From Rhodosorus marinus (lineage: Eukaryota > Rhodophyta > Stylonematophyceae > Stylonematales > Stylonemataceae): 64,000 bases of DNA. Below the pieces are notes generated by a model that worked only from the letters and a program-made list of their open reading frames with translations, ran no database searches and was not told the DNA's origin. Location: contig JAMWBK010000003.1 of the NCBI GenBank assembly GCA_029953675.1, positions 2,170,001-2,234,000 on the forward strand, written 5' to 3'. The position numbers were made by a program, and so were the translations under genes. Of this stretch, positions 45,970 through 56,545 are shown piece after piece (the stretch's first letter is position 1; each line of letters starts with the position of its first letter).

Positions 45970-47481
45970 TTACTTCTTATGTCGCCTCAAAAATTCTGGA
46001 AGGCTGCTCTTGTTTGCTGCCGAGCCGCGCTGCCGGTAGGGAAAAATGGAAAACGTTCATGAGAAATGAAGAACATCCCAGCGCTCGCTTAGCTTGAAGT
46101 GCATATAACGTAGCCTTACCTCCGGTACGACTGGTTGGATTCTAGCGGGTTGGCTCTTGGCCACGCTGGGCTGACTAGCAGCTTGGGATTCAGATCCGGG
46201 GAATCCAGTAGCGACTATGGTTATGCTCATTTCTTCACCCATGGTGTCATCAACCAAAGCTCCAAAAATGATGTTCGCGTCGGGGTCAACTGAATTGTAA
46301 ATTACCTCAGCAGCAGAATTTATCTCGTGCAGAGTCATATCTGGTCCTCCAGTAATGTTGAACACGATACCGCTAGCTCCTTCGACAGGGAAATCAAGCA
46401 ACGGAGAGGAAATAGCGGCCATGGAGCAGTCTTCGGCTCTTCTCTTGCCGTTGCCAGTCCCGATCCCAAGAAGAGCTGATCCTGAATCCTTCATGATCGA
46501 GCGAATATCGGCAAAATCAACGTTAACCAGTCCCGGCTTCAAAATAATCTCGGAAATCCCGACTACACCTTTTCGCCAAAAGAAAAGCACAAGGATCAGC
46601 ATTCGACAGTGACTTCGCTTAAGGATTAAACCGGACAGGCTTAATGCGTTTCCAATATGCACGGGTAGAACGGCCACGATGAGCCTACCTTGACGAAGAA
46701 TGTCGTCAGCAACAAGGAAAGCTTCTTGCAGTGGTGCATTGTCGGGAACGATTTGTAGTAGTTTGTCATTTGAAACCACAATAAGCGTATCCACTCTCAT
46801 CCTCAGCTCCTCGACCGCTATTTCAGCTTGCTGCATACGTTTTCGACCCTCGAAGCTGAACGGTTTGGTCACCACACCCACCGTGAGGCATCCCTAAAGA
46901 AGCGAACCATATGTCGATCAGCAAGCTACCATGAGTCCCTGCGTATCGATTCGACACGTCGATTATCGAAATGGGAACTAGCAATGCTCAAATACGGATG
47001 ATCAGCTTACTTCCTGCTTCGCAATGTCCGCAACAACCGGCGCCGCTCCACTGCCAGTACCACCGCCAAGGCCGGCTGTTACAAAGACCAAATCAGAACC
47101 ACTGATAGCGTCGTGTATCGCTCCCCGAGATTCCTCAGCAGCCTTTCTCCCAACTTCCCAGCGCCCGCCTGCACCGAGACCTCTCGTCACAGATTCTCCT
47201 ATTGCAAGCTTGTTGCTCACTTGTGATTTGCTGAGTGCTTGAAGGTCGGTGTTAACGTTCCAAAGCTCCACCCCTTCAATAAAACCCAGCATTCGGCTAG
47301 CAGCATTGCCCCCAGCCCCGCCAACTCCAATTACCTTAATCACGCAGGGCGTATCTCCCCTGCTGCTCATTTGAACACGGACCCTGCGCCCTACGCTCGT
47401 ACAGGTGCTGACGTTCCTTGGGCCGGAAGCCTTTCTCCCAAGGCCCAAGCCACCGACGAATCCAATCATCGGACCATCCAT
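45970..47481 (-). CDS. ftsZ: plastid division GTPase FtsZ
   Basis: Four exons: 47481-47011, 46893-46689, 46568-46120, 46008-45970; 387 aa. FtsZ polymerises into the stromal ring that constricts the plastid. Seen: [19 protein letters not shown] (G1 region), [19 protein letters not shown] (tubulin signature GGGTGSG near 140), [15 protein letters not shown], the T7 loop NVDFAD, and [23 protein letters not shown] fourth tiny exon supplies the C-terminal core motif [10 protein letters not shown]. That tail binds membrane adaptors (ARC6-like or FtsA/ZipA-like) and is missing if the gene is read only as long ORFs. The leader [11 protein letters not shown], with Met at residue 34, is F-type; an extra in-frame ATG lies four codons upstream. 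Confidence 0.95.
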
Positions 47482-47661
47482 AGTCCACACCCGGCAAAGC
47501 AAAAGATCAAAAAACCTTTGAATAACTCTCGGTGAAAAGGAGTCCCAAAACCCCTCATTCAACCCTGACCTGAGGCGCGGCAGTAGTAGGTGTTCTCAAA
47601 AGCTCAATACGGTAAAACAAAGCAAATTCCAAGCCCAAAGCAAATCCGTCTTCACACTGTC

Positions 47662-47670
47662 CACAACAGC

Positions 47671-47710
<40 letters not shown>

Positions 47711-47711
47711 C
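47662..47711. repeat. CAA trinucleotide repeat in the ftsZ leader
   Basis: About 15 CAA/AAC units, nearly perfect, 180 to 230 bp upstream of the ftsZ start codon. On the transcribed (minus) strand it reads as TTG/GTT repeats, so it could lie in the 5' UTR. Confidence 0.85.
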
Positions 47712-48438
47712 GACACCCAAACACATACACCACCCCTCACCCCGCCCCCAATCACCGAAAGCCTCGCTCCCTGGTTTTATATATGTACCAACGAAATTCT
47801 AACTTCCCTCCGCCCCGCCAGCACCAAACTCCCTCTTCAAGCTGAGAAAGAATACGTCTTCGATCAACAACCAAACAGCCAATGTTCCCGCATTAGCTGG
47901 CCCCAAGCAGTTTTCTTCACTTCTTAACAGAAAGCCCCTCCCCATCGTTTCCGATCAAACCAAAAACACCAAGTTTCAAACTCATCACATTAGCTGTCCT
48001 CAGGGCCATGAATAATCCAAAAACCAAATGTTACACCAAAAACGACCAAAAACAAACAAAAAACAAAAATTCAACGGATATACAAAAAATTGTCGCCCGC
48101 TAAAAAAAACAAAAGACAAATAGGCAATCTGACCTCCGCCCCCCTCGCTTTTTCCAAAAAAAAAAAGGAAACAGAAAAAGACCGATAGTTGAAAAATATA
48201 AACGAAACAAAACATCATCCATCGAAAAATATCGTACGTGTTTCTCTATCGATAGAAATATCATTTGTTTCTTTATATTTTTAGGCCTACTTAGGATATT
48301 GTCTATCAACAAGATCACTTATTCGATACTGCTGCGAGCTCGTAGAGATCCTCGTCATGAACTATCGTGTACTATTTATCTACCAAAATCAATTCTCTTA
48401 TATGATCTGCGCGAAAGCCACTGGATCCGGCAGTTCAC

Positions 48439-48756
48439 CTATATGGAGTCAATTTGCGGGGACTGCTGACTTGACCTACCTACGGAAAAATTCCCTTTCT
48501 CTGAGAACGATACTCGGTGGTTGAGATAGTGCTTCCTATTGATAGCAAAGTACCCTATGGTACTTTGCAGACAAAAGAGATAGACGGACCTTATGTTGTC
48601 CATCTTCGTCCAAGAGAGCACTGCGCATGTTGAGCCTAGGAGAGCTTGTCGTATCTCTTCCTCGAGTTGGGTCTGGTCATCGTTGCTACTTCTACAGAGC
48701 TTCTCAGCGGCATAGGACAGGATGAGATGAGGATGTAGTGCTGGTAGGGGTCTCAT
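48439..48756 (-). CDS. unrecognised open frame, possible two-exon gene
   Basis: A 105-residue frame whose first half looks protein-like (LSYAAEKLCRSSNDDQTQLE, EEIRQALLGS). A possible intron (donor GTCCGT at about 48588, acceptor AATAG near 48540) would join NIR to KHYLNHRVSF in frame. No family is recognised. Its position between two other minus-strand genes is compatible with a real gene. Confidence 0.25.
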   Translation of the reverse strand: MRPLPALHPHLILSYAAEKLCRSSNDDQTQLEEEIRQALLGSTCAVLSWTKMDNIRSVYLFCLQSTIGYFAINRKHYLNHRVSFSEKGNFSVGRSSQQSPQIDSI

Positions 48757-49082
48757 TTAAGCTCCCGGGTGTAAGGCAGTAAACGGCAGTAGCGGTAGTG
48801 GGATCAATGTATCTATGCAGCCAACGGAAGGATAAACCATACAAAAGCCTTCCTCAAGTAGAATCTTTTATAAACTACTAAGACAGCTCAGTACAATCAC
48901 GAGCACTGCTTTCCAAGCTTAAGCCTTCACATAATAAAAAAAAAGCGCGATTGTTTCTTGTCACTGCTATCGAAGCTAAAGTAGTTTTCACTCGCATTCC
49001 TCATCCTCTCCGACAGAACCTATGAAAGGCCCAAAGACGATTACAATACGCAAATGCCCGCTATCTGCGGACGCAGCAAGGC

Positions 49083-49933
49083 TCATTGACCGGTGTTCTT
49101 ATAGGCAGAAGCAGCGTCTGGCATTTGCTCGGAATACCCAGCCTGAGGGACTGGCACCCCAGCGTATTGCCCTGGGACAGCTTTTGTCATAGGCACCTCG
49201 GTACCAGTGTTGAGGAACAAGTCTTCCTCAATTCCATCAAGCTCCGCCTCCAAATCTTCCTCGTTAACACCATCCACCGTATAATCCCGACCAAGCGTTT
49301 CCTGAGAACGAAAAAATTGGACATGTGAGATCCTTAAAATCGAAACAAGTAGTTCAAAGCAATCAAAACCTACCGAAATATAGTTCGTCTGGTTGAGGAT
49401 GTCCTCCAGGTCGTCCTGCAGATTCTCTGCTTTGTCCAAATCAACCTTCTTAATTTCCTTCGCAAGCTGCTTGTTGGTGGACTCCATTATCGAAATTGTA
49501 TCTTTGGCTTCCTTCATCTGCTCGACTGCCATGGAAACAGCGTCGACATTGACTTGCTGCTTAAAAGTTTGATCTAGCTGCATTTCCAATGTCCTAAAAG
49601 ACATAACACAGTGAATGTAAGGGTCAAATCGAAAACTTAAAACAAAACCGACATATATGATTCTATTCAGTGGCCGTCACACCTCTTCTGCTTCAACATA
49701 CGAGAAGCCCTCTGCTTCGCCATGTTATACTGCGAAGAATCCTTCTTACACTGCTTCAACTCCTGTTTCTGCCGTATCAACTCCATATCGCACTTCTTTA
49801 TTTTCTCGGTCAACGTCGCAATACGAACATCCAGATTATGCTGCACCGAAGACACGTTCGGTCCAGGAGCCGCTGGGGCAGGCGCCTGTGCATAAAAATT
49901 CGCCGGAACGTCCTTCTGTTTTCCCAAAACCAT
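49083..49933 (-). CDS. ESCRT-III subunit CHMP5 / Vps60
   Basis: Three exons: 49933-49683, 49593-49374, 49301-49083; 229 aa. CHMP5/Vps60 is an accessory ESCRT-III protein that recruits LIP5/Vta1 and regulates Vps4 at endosomes. The Snf7 fold is visible as Lys-rich helices (MAKQRASRMLKQKR), and VDLDKAENLQDDLEDILNQT followed by EEDLEAELDGIEEDL matches the CHMP5 pattern rather than CHMP4 or CHMP2. The C-terminus is Pro/Gly/Gln-rich and ends in KNTGQ. Introns interrupt the Arg after LKQK and the point before ETLGRDY. The second intron (72 nt) keeps the frame open and would otherwise add 24 spurious residues. An in-frame Met three codons upstream is an alternative start. Confidence 0.88.
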
Positions 49934-52900
49934 TTTTCTCAAAACTGTTTAAGAACAAAAACAAAACTAATCCCCAAGAAACCGCCCACACTCCTATACC
50001 TGAAGAAGAGGCTTATTCTCAAACCCTCCCTACCTCCGGAATATCTTACCCCACGATCCAAAGAACAAAAAAAATACCTCCAACCGCTCTCACCCAAATC
50101 ATCCACACGCCCTCCCCCAACCCCAACCGACTCCTCTGCGAAACCCCAAAAACCAGGCCCTAAATATCGACAGGAACCACTTAGAGTAACAGCAGATATC
50201 ATCCCGCAAGAAATCCAAAAGCCGTTAGTACAATATGATCGAATTCCACTCCAGTGCCCTCAAGCGCGTCAACTATCATGAAAAATCCATACCAACAACC
50301 TAGTACAGTCCCTATTCCTAGACAGTACATGTTTAGTACAGGACACCCCATGAATTCTTCGAATATTCTGGAGTTGATTATTTGTAATCTCAATAAATTT
50401 TGTAGGATATCATCAGCGCCTGAATTTAAAGACCGTAAAGTTGGAGGGGTGGTGCAAAGTATGACTTGTGACTTAAGGGAGGGTAGTGAAAATTCCCCAA
50501 AAATTGTGGATATTGAATTATTGATTTTATTGATTCTATATTGTGATGGGAATACCCCTGAGATAATATTTCACGTGTGCCGGAATTTGAGTTGCAGGAA
50601 AGGGGGGGGTGATCGTTTTTTTTCGTTTTTTTTGGTTGCTTCTTTCGGTTTGGGCTGCTTACATGCTGAATTTGGTGTTCCTTAGCGAGCAGCAAAGGCA
50701 GGCTTTTACTGACACTGGAATTTGTACATGGTTAGGGTCATACGGGTACTGGGGACCCTGTGGATAGCTGCACGCTTGAGTTGATCACAGTTTGCCAGGG
50801 CGGGAAAATTGTTGCAGTGATCGCTTGATAAGCGCTTAGGTCTTGGGATATAGGCTTTTGTTAAACTGGGTCGTGAGCTCCTCTGGGGGAAGGGGGAGGT
50901 AGTCTTCGTCGTTCAGCTGAAACTCGGCGAGCGCAACCTCCCCCTGAGGGAAAGAGGAGAAAATTCTTGACGAAGCATGTTGAAGACTATCCGTGCATTT
51001 TCAACAATAACACGGGGTCTGGAATAATGCTGAAGTAGGTGCACAGTACCCAACGAATTGTATTCGAGGAGGTGCCAGCTCACAGCGGCTGGATGTAGCG
51101 AAGTACCTTTCAGAAAGAAGCACGGTACTTATGGCCGGTCATGAAATCGGTCTTCAGAGTGAAACTTCTACCCCTCACCCCTCATTTGGAGAGGGGTCAA
51201 AAACGCAAACTTGGTGGGGGGAAGGAGGATGGGGGAAGGGGGGGGTTGTGTACATTTCCCACTGAAACTGAACCGAACAAATAGACATAAACGGACAACG
51301 ACGGTAATCACAGATCTTCAAAATACGAGGATTCAATCCATGAAGAATCGAGGCTATCTTGGGTTTGTCGCATAGAACTTATTCCATGGCAGCACGGAGC
51401 AGCAAGCCCGAGCAAAGACCGACAAAACGATAGGGTAAAACCTGAGAGAACAACAGCAACAACAGCAACGATACACTCACAATTTGTCTTGTTCTCAGGG
51501 TAGTTAGCCTCTGAAGAAACGTGATGTTGAACGATACAACGGATTGAGGCCTAGCACAAAACTCTGGAAAGCACGGGGTGAGTCACGGATCCGAAAGTCC
51601 TTGGACCTTACAGTATTTTATGGATTTCCAAACATCTCATAGCAGCAGTCGCTTTCGCCCTAAGCGAACTACAAACCGCAGACTCAAAGATCCAGCGACT
51701 AAAAATTAGAAATAAATCTGAGTAGTTTTCTCCAGGGACTAGCGATTCTGATAAAAAATCCTTCAAGTCAACATGGCTGATTCCAGATTTATCCAATTAA
51801 GCCTAAGTACGAAAAAGTCGATAAGCTTACAACCAATAGAAGCAAAGAAGTCATTGGCACATATCACAATCTCACCCAAGGGTCAACATCTCACCAATAA
51901 TAGCTCGTCAAAGAATCTCGGCGGCACTTGTTTTCCAATCATATCAAAATACGTTTTAATATTTCAATAACATTTGTTCCTAGGCTCGTAATTATAGTGC
52001 CAAATTGGGCTCGATTGCTTATTTCAGAAAAAAATTGTATCCGCCTTCCTACGAAAACCTTCCCCTTGGAGAAGAGCTGAAATGTTAACTTTTTTCAATA
52101 TAGATCGTCAAATGGCTCCAGAAAAAAGCAAAACTTCGTGAAAACTAGGCCGGCGCCGACTTCCACCAAATGCAGTCCACGACAACGGGTTTCCAAAATT
52201 ATCAAAAACTCAATAGCCCTCAACGGACAACAGCCCACCAGTTTGCAGTTGCGTAACGGAAAATGCATTCCCGCCTCTAAAATTTAGCCAGAAGATAAAC
52301 TATGCTCTTCCGTTTACTCAATTCTACCCTTTGCGCGAGGAACACCCATTTCCAGTTCTTGTTCTGCCCGTCAGGGGGGGAGGGGGTGGTGTTGGTTGAA
52401 GACATGTACCGCTGTCGAAGCTTCCCTATATTTCCAAATGTAGATAAACAATTCTATTTAAAGAAATAGTATTTCTAAAGTTCCTCGAAAATGGTCCTTT
52501 TAGTCAATGTATAGTTATTTTATATGGACAATAATAGAAATATTAATCTAAATTATGAAACTCCTATTGGAACCGACGGCTTCTACAGTCAGGGGGTTCT
52601 GGGGGTTTCCACGGCGAGTCGTGTGAACCGCCGAAAACTGAGGGCTTGCGAAGAGTGGCTCGAAATTTTTTTATTCGAAAATGGGTTTTATTTAGAGGGC
52701 AGAAAAGTGCTCTTAAGTGCAATGTGCTCCTTTTTATTCGTTTTTCAATAAATAGCTCTGTTTTCTGTGGGTTGGAAAAGGGAGGGAAAAGGGTTATATA
52801 CAGGCAGAGGAAATTTTTGGTTGGGGAAAGGGTTGGTGTGTGGGGAGGTTTGGAGTAGGGGTAGAAGGAATTTGTGAAGAGGTTTAGAAGGAGAAGAGAG

Positions 52901-52934
52901 AGGGATAGAGAAAGAGGAAGTTTTGAGTAGTATT
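49934..52934. other. 3.0-kb divergent spacer (CHMP5 and DEAD-box genes)
   Basis: 49934-50160 is C/A-rich. 50300-50580 is A/T-rich. 50590-50690 is G/T-rich with an 8-G run and precedes a 36-residue plus frame (50662 onward, MLNLVFLSEQQRQAF), so a short transcript could start here. 51217-51246 is G-rich. 51590-52560 is A/T-rich with no domains. 52750-52934 is G/A-rich, forming the leader of the helicase gene. Confidence 0.4.
51217..51246 (+). other. G-rich tract, quadruplex-capable
   Basis: Several runs of 4 to 8 G separated by one to four bases, as in GGGGGAAGGGGGGGG-like patterns. It fits the simple quadruplex rule of four G3+ runs with short loops. Confidence 0.5.
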
Positions 52935-55259
52935 ATGGTAGAGAATGGAACGGGAATTGAGTCCGCGTCAGCGGGCGTTTCGAAGATGTCGATAAATGAG
53001 TCTGGCGTAAGTGCTGCGGCTCAGGCGCCGCCAAAACAGGTGCCCAACGATGGTACTGGGAAGAAGAAGGGAAAGAACGGGTCCACAGGCAACAAGAAGG
53101 ATGGAAACAAGTCAGGAGGTAACAAGGGAAACACCAGGAATAGACAGAATGGGGGACGTGGAAAGTCAAACGGTGTGAACAACAAACAGGACGGACAAAA
53201 GCGCAAGCCTGTTAACTCTGGTGATAAACAAGAGTCGTTGGCAGGTGCCAAGAATTCTTCAGCCGGTGGGGCTGTTTCCAGTCAGGACGGTGCGCCCAGG
53301 GCTAAACCAAATAATGCAAACTTTAAGCAAACCCAGCCGACCTCTCGCTGCAACGGAGAAAACGGCCGCTACAATAATTCAAGGGGGTATCAAAGCAATG
53401 GCAATAAGTTCCAAGAGGGCTCCAGAGAAGGACGAGACCTAGACTTTGACAGGAACAACGTTGTGTTCGAGAAACCAAAGAATTCGTTCGAGAGGAATTA
53501 CGATAGGCAGGGAAGTGGTTCCCGTGGTCAAAACAACGACTTCGTAAGACACGAGAGGAGCAACTACAGTAATGGTGGCCGCGGTAACTACAATATCCAG
53601 CATGGACAGAGACGGTATCCCGACCGAGAGAAGAGAACGTGGGGTGATCTTGAAGGTACGGGATACCGAAACCGTGGTGATGATCCGTTCTGGAGGAGAA
53701 AGGAGAACGTGGATGCTGTCTTGGAGATGAGCACCGGGATAAACTTCGACAAGTACGATGATATCCCGGTCGAAGTGTCCGGGATAGACGATCATCGACA
53801 TCTGGAGTCGTTTGAGCAGAGCGATCTGCACCCGAGGCTCCTCAAAAACGTTGGACTGGCTGGGTATTCGAAGCCAACTCCAGTTCAGAGGAATTCTATC
53901 CCCATTGTGGTTCGTGAGCGGGACTTGATGGCGTGCGCACAGACCGGTTCCGGGAAGACTGCGGCTTTCCTCTTACCAGTTATCCACCGCATGCTCGAGA
54001 TGGGTGCCCCGCCGGCGATTCCCGAGGATATCCTACAAGGCATCAACAGGCCAGACACGGCGTATCCTACAGTGCTTGTTCTAGCTCCGACGAGGGAGCT
54101 GGCTGTACAGATTCATGAAGAAGCAGGAAAGTTCAGCTATTTCAGCGGAATCGAAAGTTGCGTAGTTTATGGTGGGGCGCAATTCCGTAGCCAGGTCTCT
54201 GAGGTAAAACGTGGGTGTGATCTTCTTGTTGCAACCCCAGGTCGATTGGTCGACATGGTCGAGAGGGGAAGTCTTTCCCTGGAGATGGTTCAATTCCTGA
54301 TTCTAGATGAAGCAGACCGAATGCTGGATATGGGCTTTGAACCGCAGATTCGGAACATTGTGCAGAGGATGGGTATGCCAGGGAGGACCGAGAGACAGAC
54401 ACTCATGTTTTCTGCAACCTTCCCGAAGGAAATCCAGAGTCTTGCAGCTGATTTCCTGGGAGACTACGCGTTTTTGACCGTCGGAAGAGTCGGATCGACG
54501 ACAGATTCAATCATTCAGAAGGTCAAATATTGTCCGGACGACAGGAAACCGGAGCTTGTCATCGACTTGCTGGGCTCGATCGCCGGTTTGACGCTTGTAT
54601 TCGTTGAGACGAAGAAGGGTGCTGACATACTTGAGCGTATGCTGACAAGGCAAGGATTTCCGGCGACGTCCATCCATGGGGACCGGTCACAGGATGAACG
54701 TCTTGAAGCCCTGCACGCGTTTCGTGTCGGCCTGAGGCCAATCCTGGTGGCCACTGACGTTGCAGCAAGAGGCCTGGATATTCCCAACGTCACCCATGTT
54801 ATTAACTACGACTTGCCCTCTGACATTGACGACTACGTACATCGTATTGGACGTACTGGTCGAGCGGGCAATACTGGTGTCGCAACAGCGCTCGTGAACG
54901 AGAAGAATCGTAATATCGCCAGCGATCTTGTCGATCTCTTGACTGAGGCACAGCAGGAGGTACCTTCGTGGTTGAAGTCAATGACGAAATATTCTTCAGG
55001 TGGAGGTGGAAAGAAACGGTACAACTCCCGCTTTGGTGGCAAGGATTACCGCAAGGACAACCCCAATCGCGGACAACACAACAACAAGAGTGGAGGCAAT
55101 TCCAATGGACGGGACAACGGACGTGACAACGGGCGTGACACCGGTCGTGATAATGGACGTGACAATGGGCGTGATCATGGACGTGATAATGGACGTGATC
55201 GATATGGAAGCGGTCATGGTGGATCGGCACGCCAATCCAGCTACAAAAGTGCTTGGTGA
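52935..55259 (+). CDS. Ded1/DDX3-type DEAD-box RNA helicase
   Basis: An intronless reading frame of 774 aa. Ded1/DDX3 helicases unwind mRNA leaders during translation initiation. All core motifs are intact: Q motif GYSKPTPVQ, motif I AQTGSGKT, Ia PTRELAVQ, Ib [47 protein letters not shown]. The block [21 protein letters not shown] before the Q motif and the spacing IPVVRERDL-like [17 protein letters not shown] place it in the DDX3/Ded1 group. About 240 N-terminal residues are Gly/Asn/Lys/Arg-rich, and the C-terminus is an Arg-Asp-Asn-Gly repeat. Both ends look disordered and phase-separation prone. The first Met of the usable frame is at 52935; it is one of very few intron-free genes here. 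Confidence 0.95.
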   Translation: MVENGTGIESASAGVSKMSINESGVSAAAQAPPKQVPNDGTGKKKGKNGSTGNKKDGNKSGGNKGNTRNRQNGGRGKSNGVNNKQDGQKRKPVNSGDKQESLAGAKNSSAGGAVSSQDGAPRAKPNNANFKQTQPTSRCNGENGRYNNSRGYQSNGNKFQEGSREGRDLDFDRNNVVFEKPKNSFERNYDRQGSGSRGQNNDFVRHERSNYSNGGRGNYNIQHGQRRYPDREKRTWGDLEGTGYRNRGDDPFWRRKENVDAVLEMSTGINFDKYDDIPVEVSGIDDHRHLESFEQSDLHPRLLKNVGLAGYSKPTPVQRNSIPIVVRERDLMACAQTGSGKTAAFLLPVIHRMLEMGAPPAIPEDILQGINRPDTAYPTVLVLAPTRELAVQIHEEAGKFSYFSGIESCVVYGGAQFRSQVSEVKRGCDLLVATPGRLVDMVERGSLSLEMVQFLILDEADRMLDMGFEPQIRNIVQRMGMPGRTERQTLMFSATFPKEIQSLAADFLGDYAFLTVGRVGSTTDSIIQKVKYCPDDRKPELVIDLLGSIAGLTLVFVETKKGADILERMLTRQGFPATSIHGDRSQDERLEALHAFRVGLRPILVATDVAARGLDIPNVTHVINYDLPSDIDDYVHRIGRTGRAGNTGVATALVNEKNRNIASDLVDLLTEAQQEVPSWLKSMTKYSSGGGGKKRYNSRFGGKDYRKDNPNRGQHNNKSGGNSNGRDNGRDNGRDTGRDNGRDNGRDHGRDNGRDRYGSGHGGSARQSSYKSAW
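55104..55200 (+). repeat. 12-nt tandem repeat encoding DNGR units in the helicase tail
   Basis: About seven or eight degenerate 12-nt units (GGACGTGACAAT-like) encode (D-N/T/H-G-R)n. Third positions vary between units, which suggests selection on the protein rather than a recent DNA expansion. Confidence 0.85.
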
Positions 55260-55762
55260 TCGGGTTTCACTAGCGCGCTAGATCTACACACTACTGTGCG
55301 AAGGGCAAGAGGGCTTTTTCTATAACTTGTTTTTGTTGTTCTGTTTTGGTTTGTTCGCCTAGGCCATCTTAATGCAGGGCCTGTTTTTTTTTGTTTCTAG
55401 TTACCTTTTGTTGACTTTTCTTCTCTAGAGTGAGTAGCACACGGCAGTGCGAGTCCGATAAGCAAACACATTATCAACGTGTGTATAGGTTATTCATTTT
55501 GCGCTTTCCCATTAAGACGGGAAGCTGTGTGCAAAGAGCGTACGATTGTGCGGTATGTATGAGATTTTATTAAACCGAGTTTCTAACCAGAATTCCTGAA
55601 GGATGTTGAGCCCGCCGACATACGTTCCAATAGCTTATTTACACATTGCCAATCGAACAAGCGCGATAATACACATGAGTGGGACTATTGAGAAGTGGAT
55701 TCCTAATCAGTCCCGTTTGAACACAGATGAGTTTTAGTACGGAAGAGCCAAACGGGCTCCTA
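55260..55762. other. convergent spacer between helicase and snRNP genes
   Basis: Two converging 3' ends. 55310-55430 is T-rich on the plus strand, as a 3' UTR might be. No supported gene. Confidence 0.5.
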
Positions 55763-56545
55763 TTAGCTCTTTGCATATGAAAGCAGCAGGGCATGGCTAC
55801 CGCTGATCTTGAAGCCCTGCATGCCTTTCAATGCGATTTCAGCATTGTCCTCATTGTCAAACTCAAGGAAAGCTATTCCTTTGCGGCCTGCCGCACTTCG
55901 AACCTAGAATGTTAAGTATGGGTGAGTATCGGTAAGTTGACTGACAAGGCAATGAGGCGAACTCTTCGCTCGTCCACCCACCTCCACGAAACCCCGGAAT
56001 TCGCTGAAGAGCTCCTCCAGAGTTTCCGAATCGACGTCATCGGGAATGTTCTGAATGAACAGAATCTTGTTGGGTCGAACATCTTCATCCATTGGATTTG
56101 GAGCGGGGTTCCCGGAAGGTGGTTCGTTCTCCATCCGAGAACGCTTTTCATCCGGAGCTCGCTCAGCGTCGTCTGCTTCCAGCTTTTTCTTCTGCGGCTG
56201 TGAACCTTTCTTCGCACCCGGTCCCTTGATCCGAAGACATTTCTCCCTTGCAAATTGTACAGTTATTTGCTTTTCATAGAACACCATCCCCTGCGCATGT
56301 CGCATCGCGTTCGCCGCCGATGCCACATCCTCAAACGCAACAAAAGCTTGTCCCCTCATCTTCTGTGTTTTCAGCGCAACTATCTCTAGAATCCTCCCGT
56401 ACGGCGAAAAACATTCGTACAGCACCCGCCGAAGCTCCTCCTTCCTCAACTTTTCGTTCAAGTTACGAACGTAGATCGTCTGATTCGGCGCAGCATCCTT
56501 GCCACGACCTGAATCAACTTCCATATTCTTGCTTATACTCTCCAA
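55763..56545 (-). CDS. U1A/U2B''-type spliceosomal snRNP protein
   Basis: Two exons: 56545-55982 and 55903-55763; 234 aa. Proteins of this family bind U1 stem-loop II or U2 stem-loop IV; many lineages keep one protein for both. RRM1 has RNP2 IYVRNL, the conserved NEKLRKEELRR loop and RNP1 RGQAFVAF. A charged, Lys/Glu-rich linker follows, then RRM2 with RNP2 LFIQNI and RNP1 KGIAFLEF ending in LLLSYAKS. The 78-nt intron keeps the frame open and would otherwise be read through into a false C-terminus. The start could also be the second Met, eight codons downstream (MEVDSGRGK). Confidence 0.92.

Larger units (their letters stand above)
47482..49082. other. spacer upstream of ftsZ
   Basis: 47500-48000 is C/A-rich on the plus strand and holds the CAA repeat listed separately. 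48000-48300 is A/T-rich. A 106-codon minus frame at 48756-48439 is listed as a weak candidate. 48900-49080 should be the 3' flank of the CHMP5 gene. Confidence 0.45.

Noticed and set aside
49657..50281. Two long plus-strand frames over the CHMP5 first exon and its leader
   Set aside because: Antisense to conserved CHMP5 coding sequence; Ser/Pro/Thr-rich output of C/A-rich DNA.
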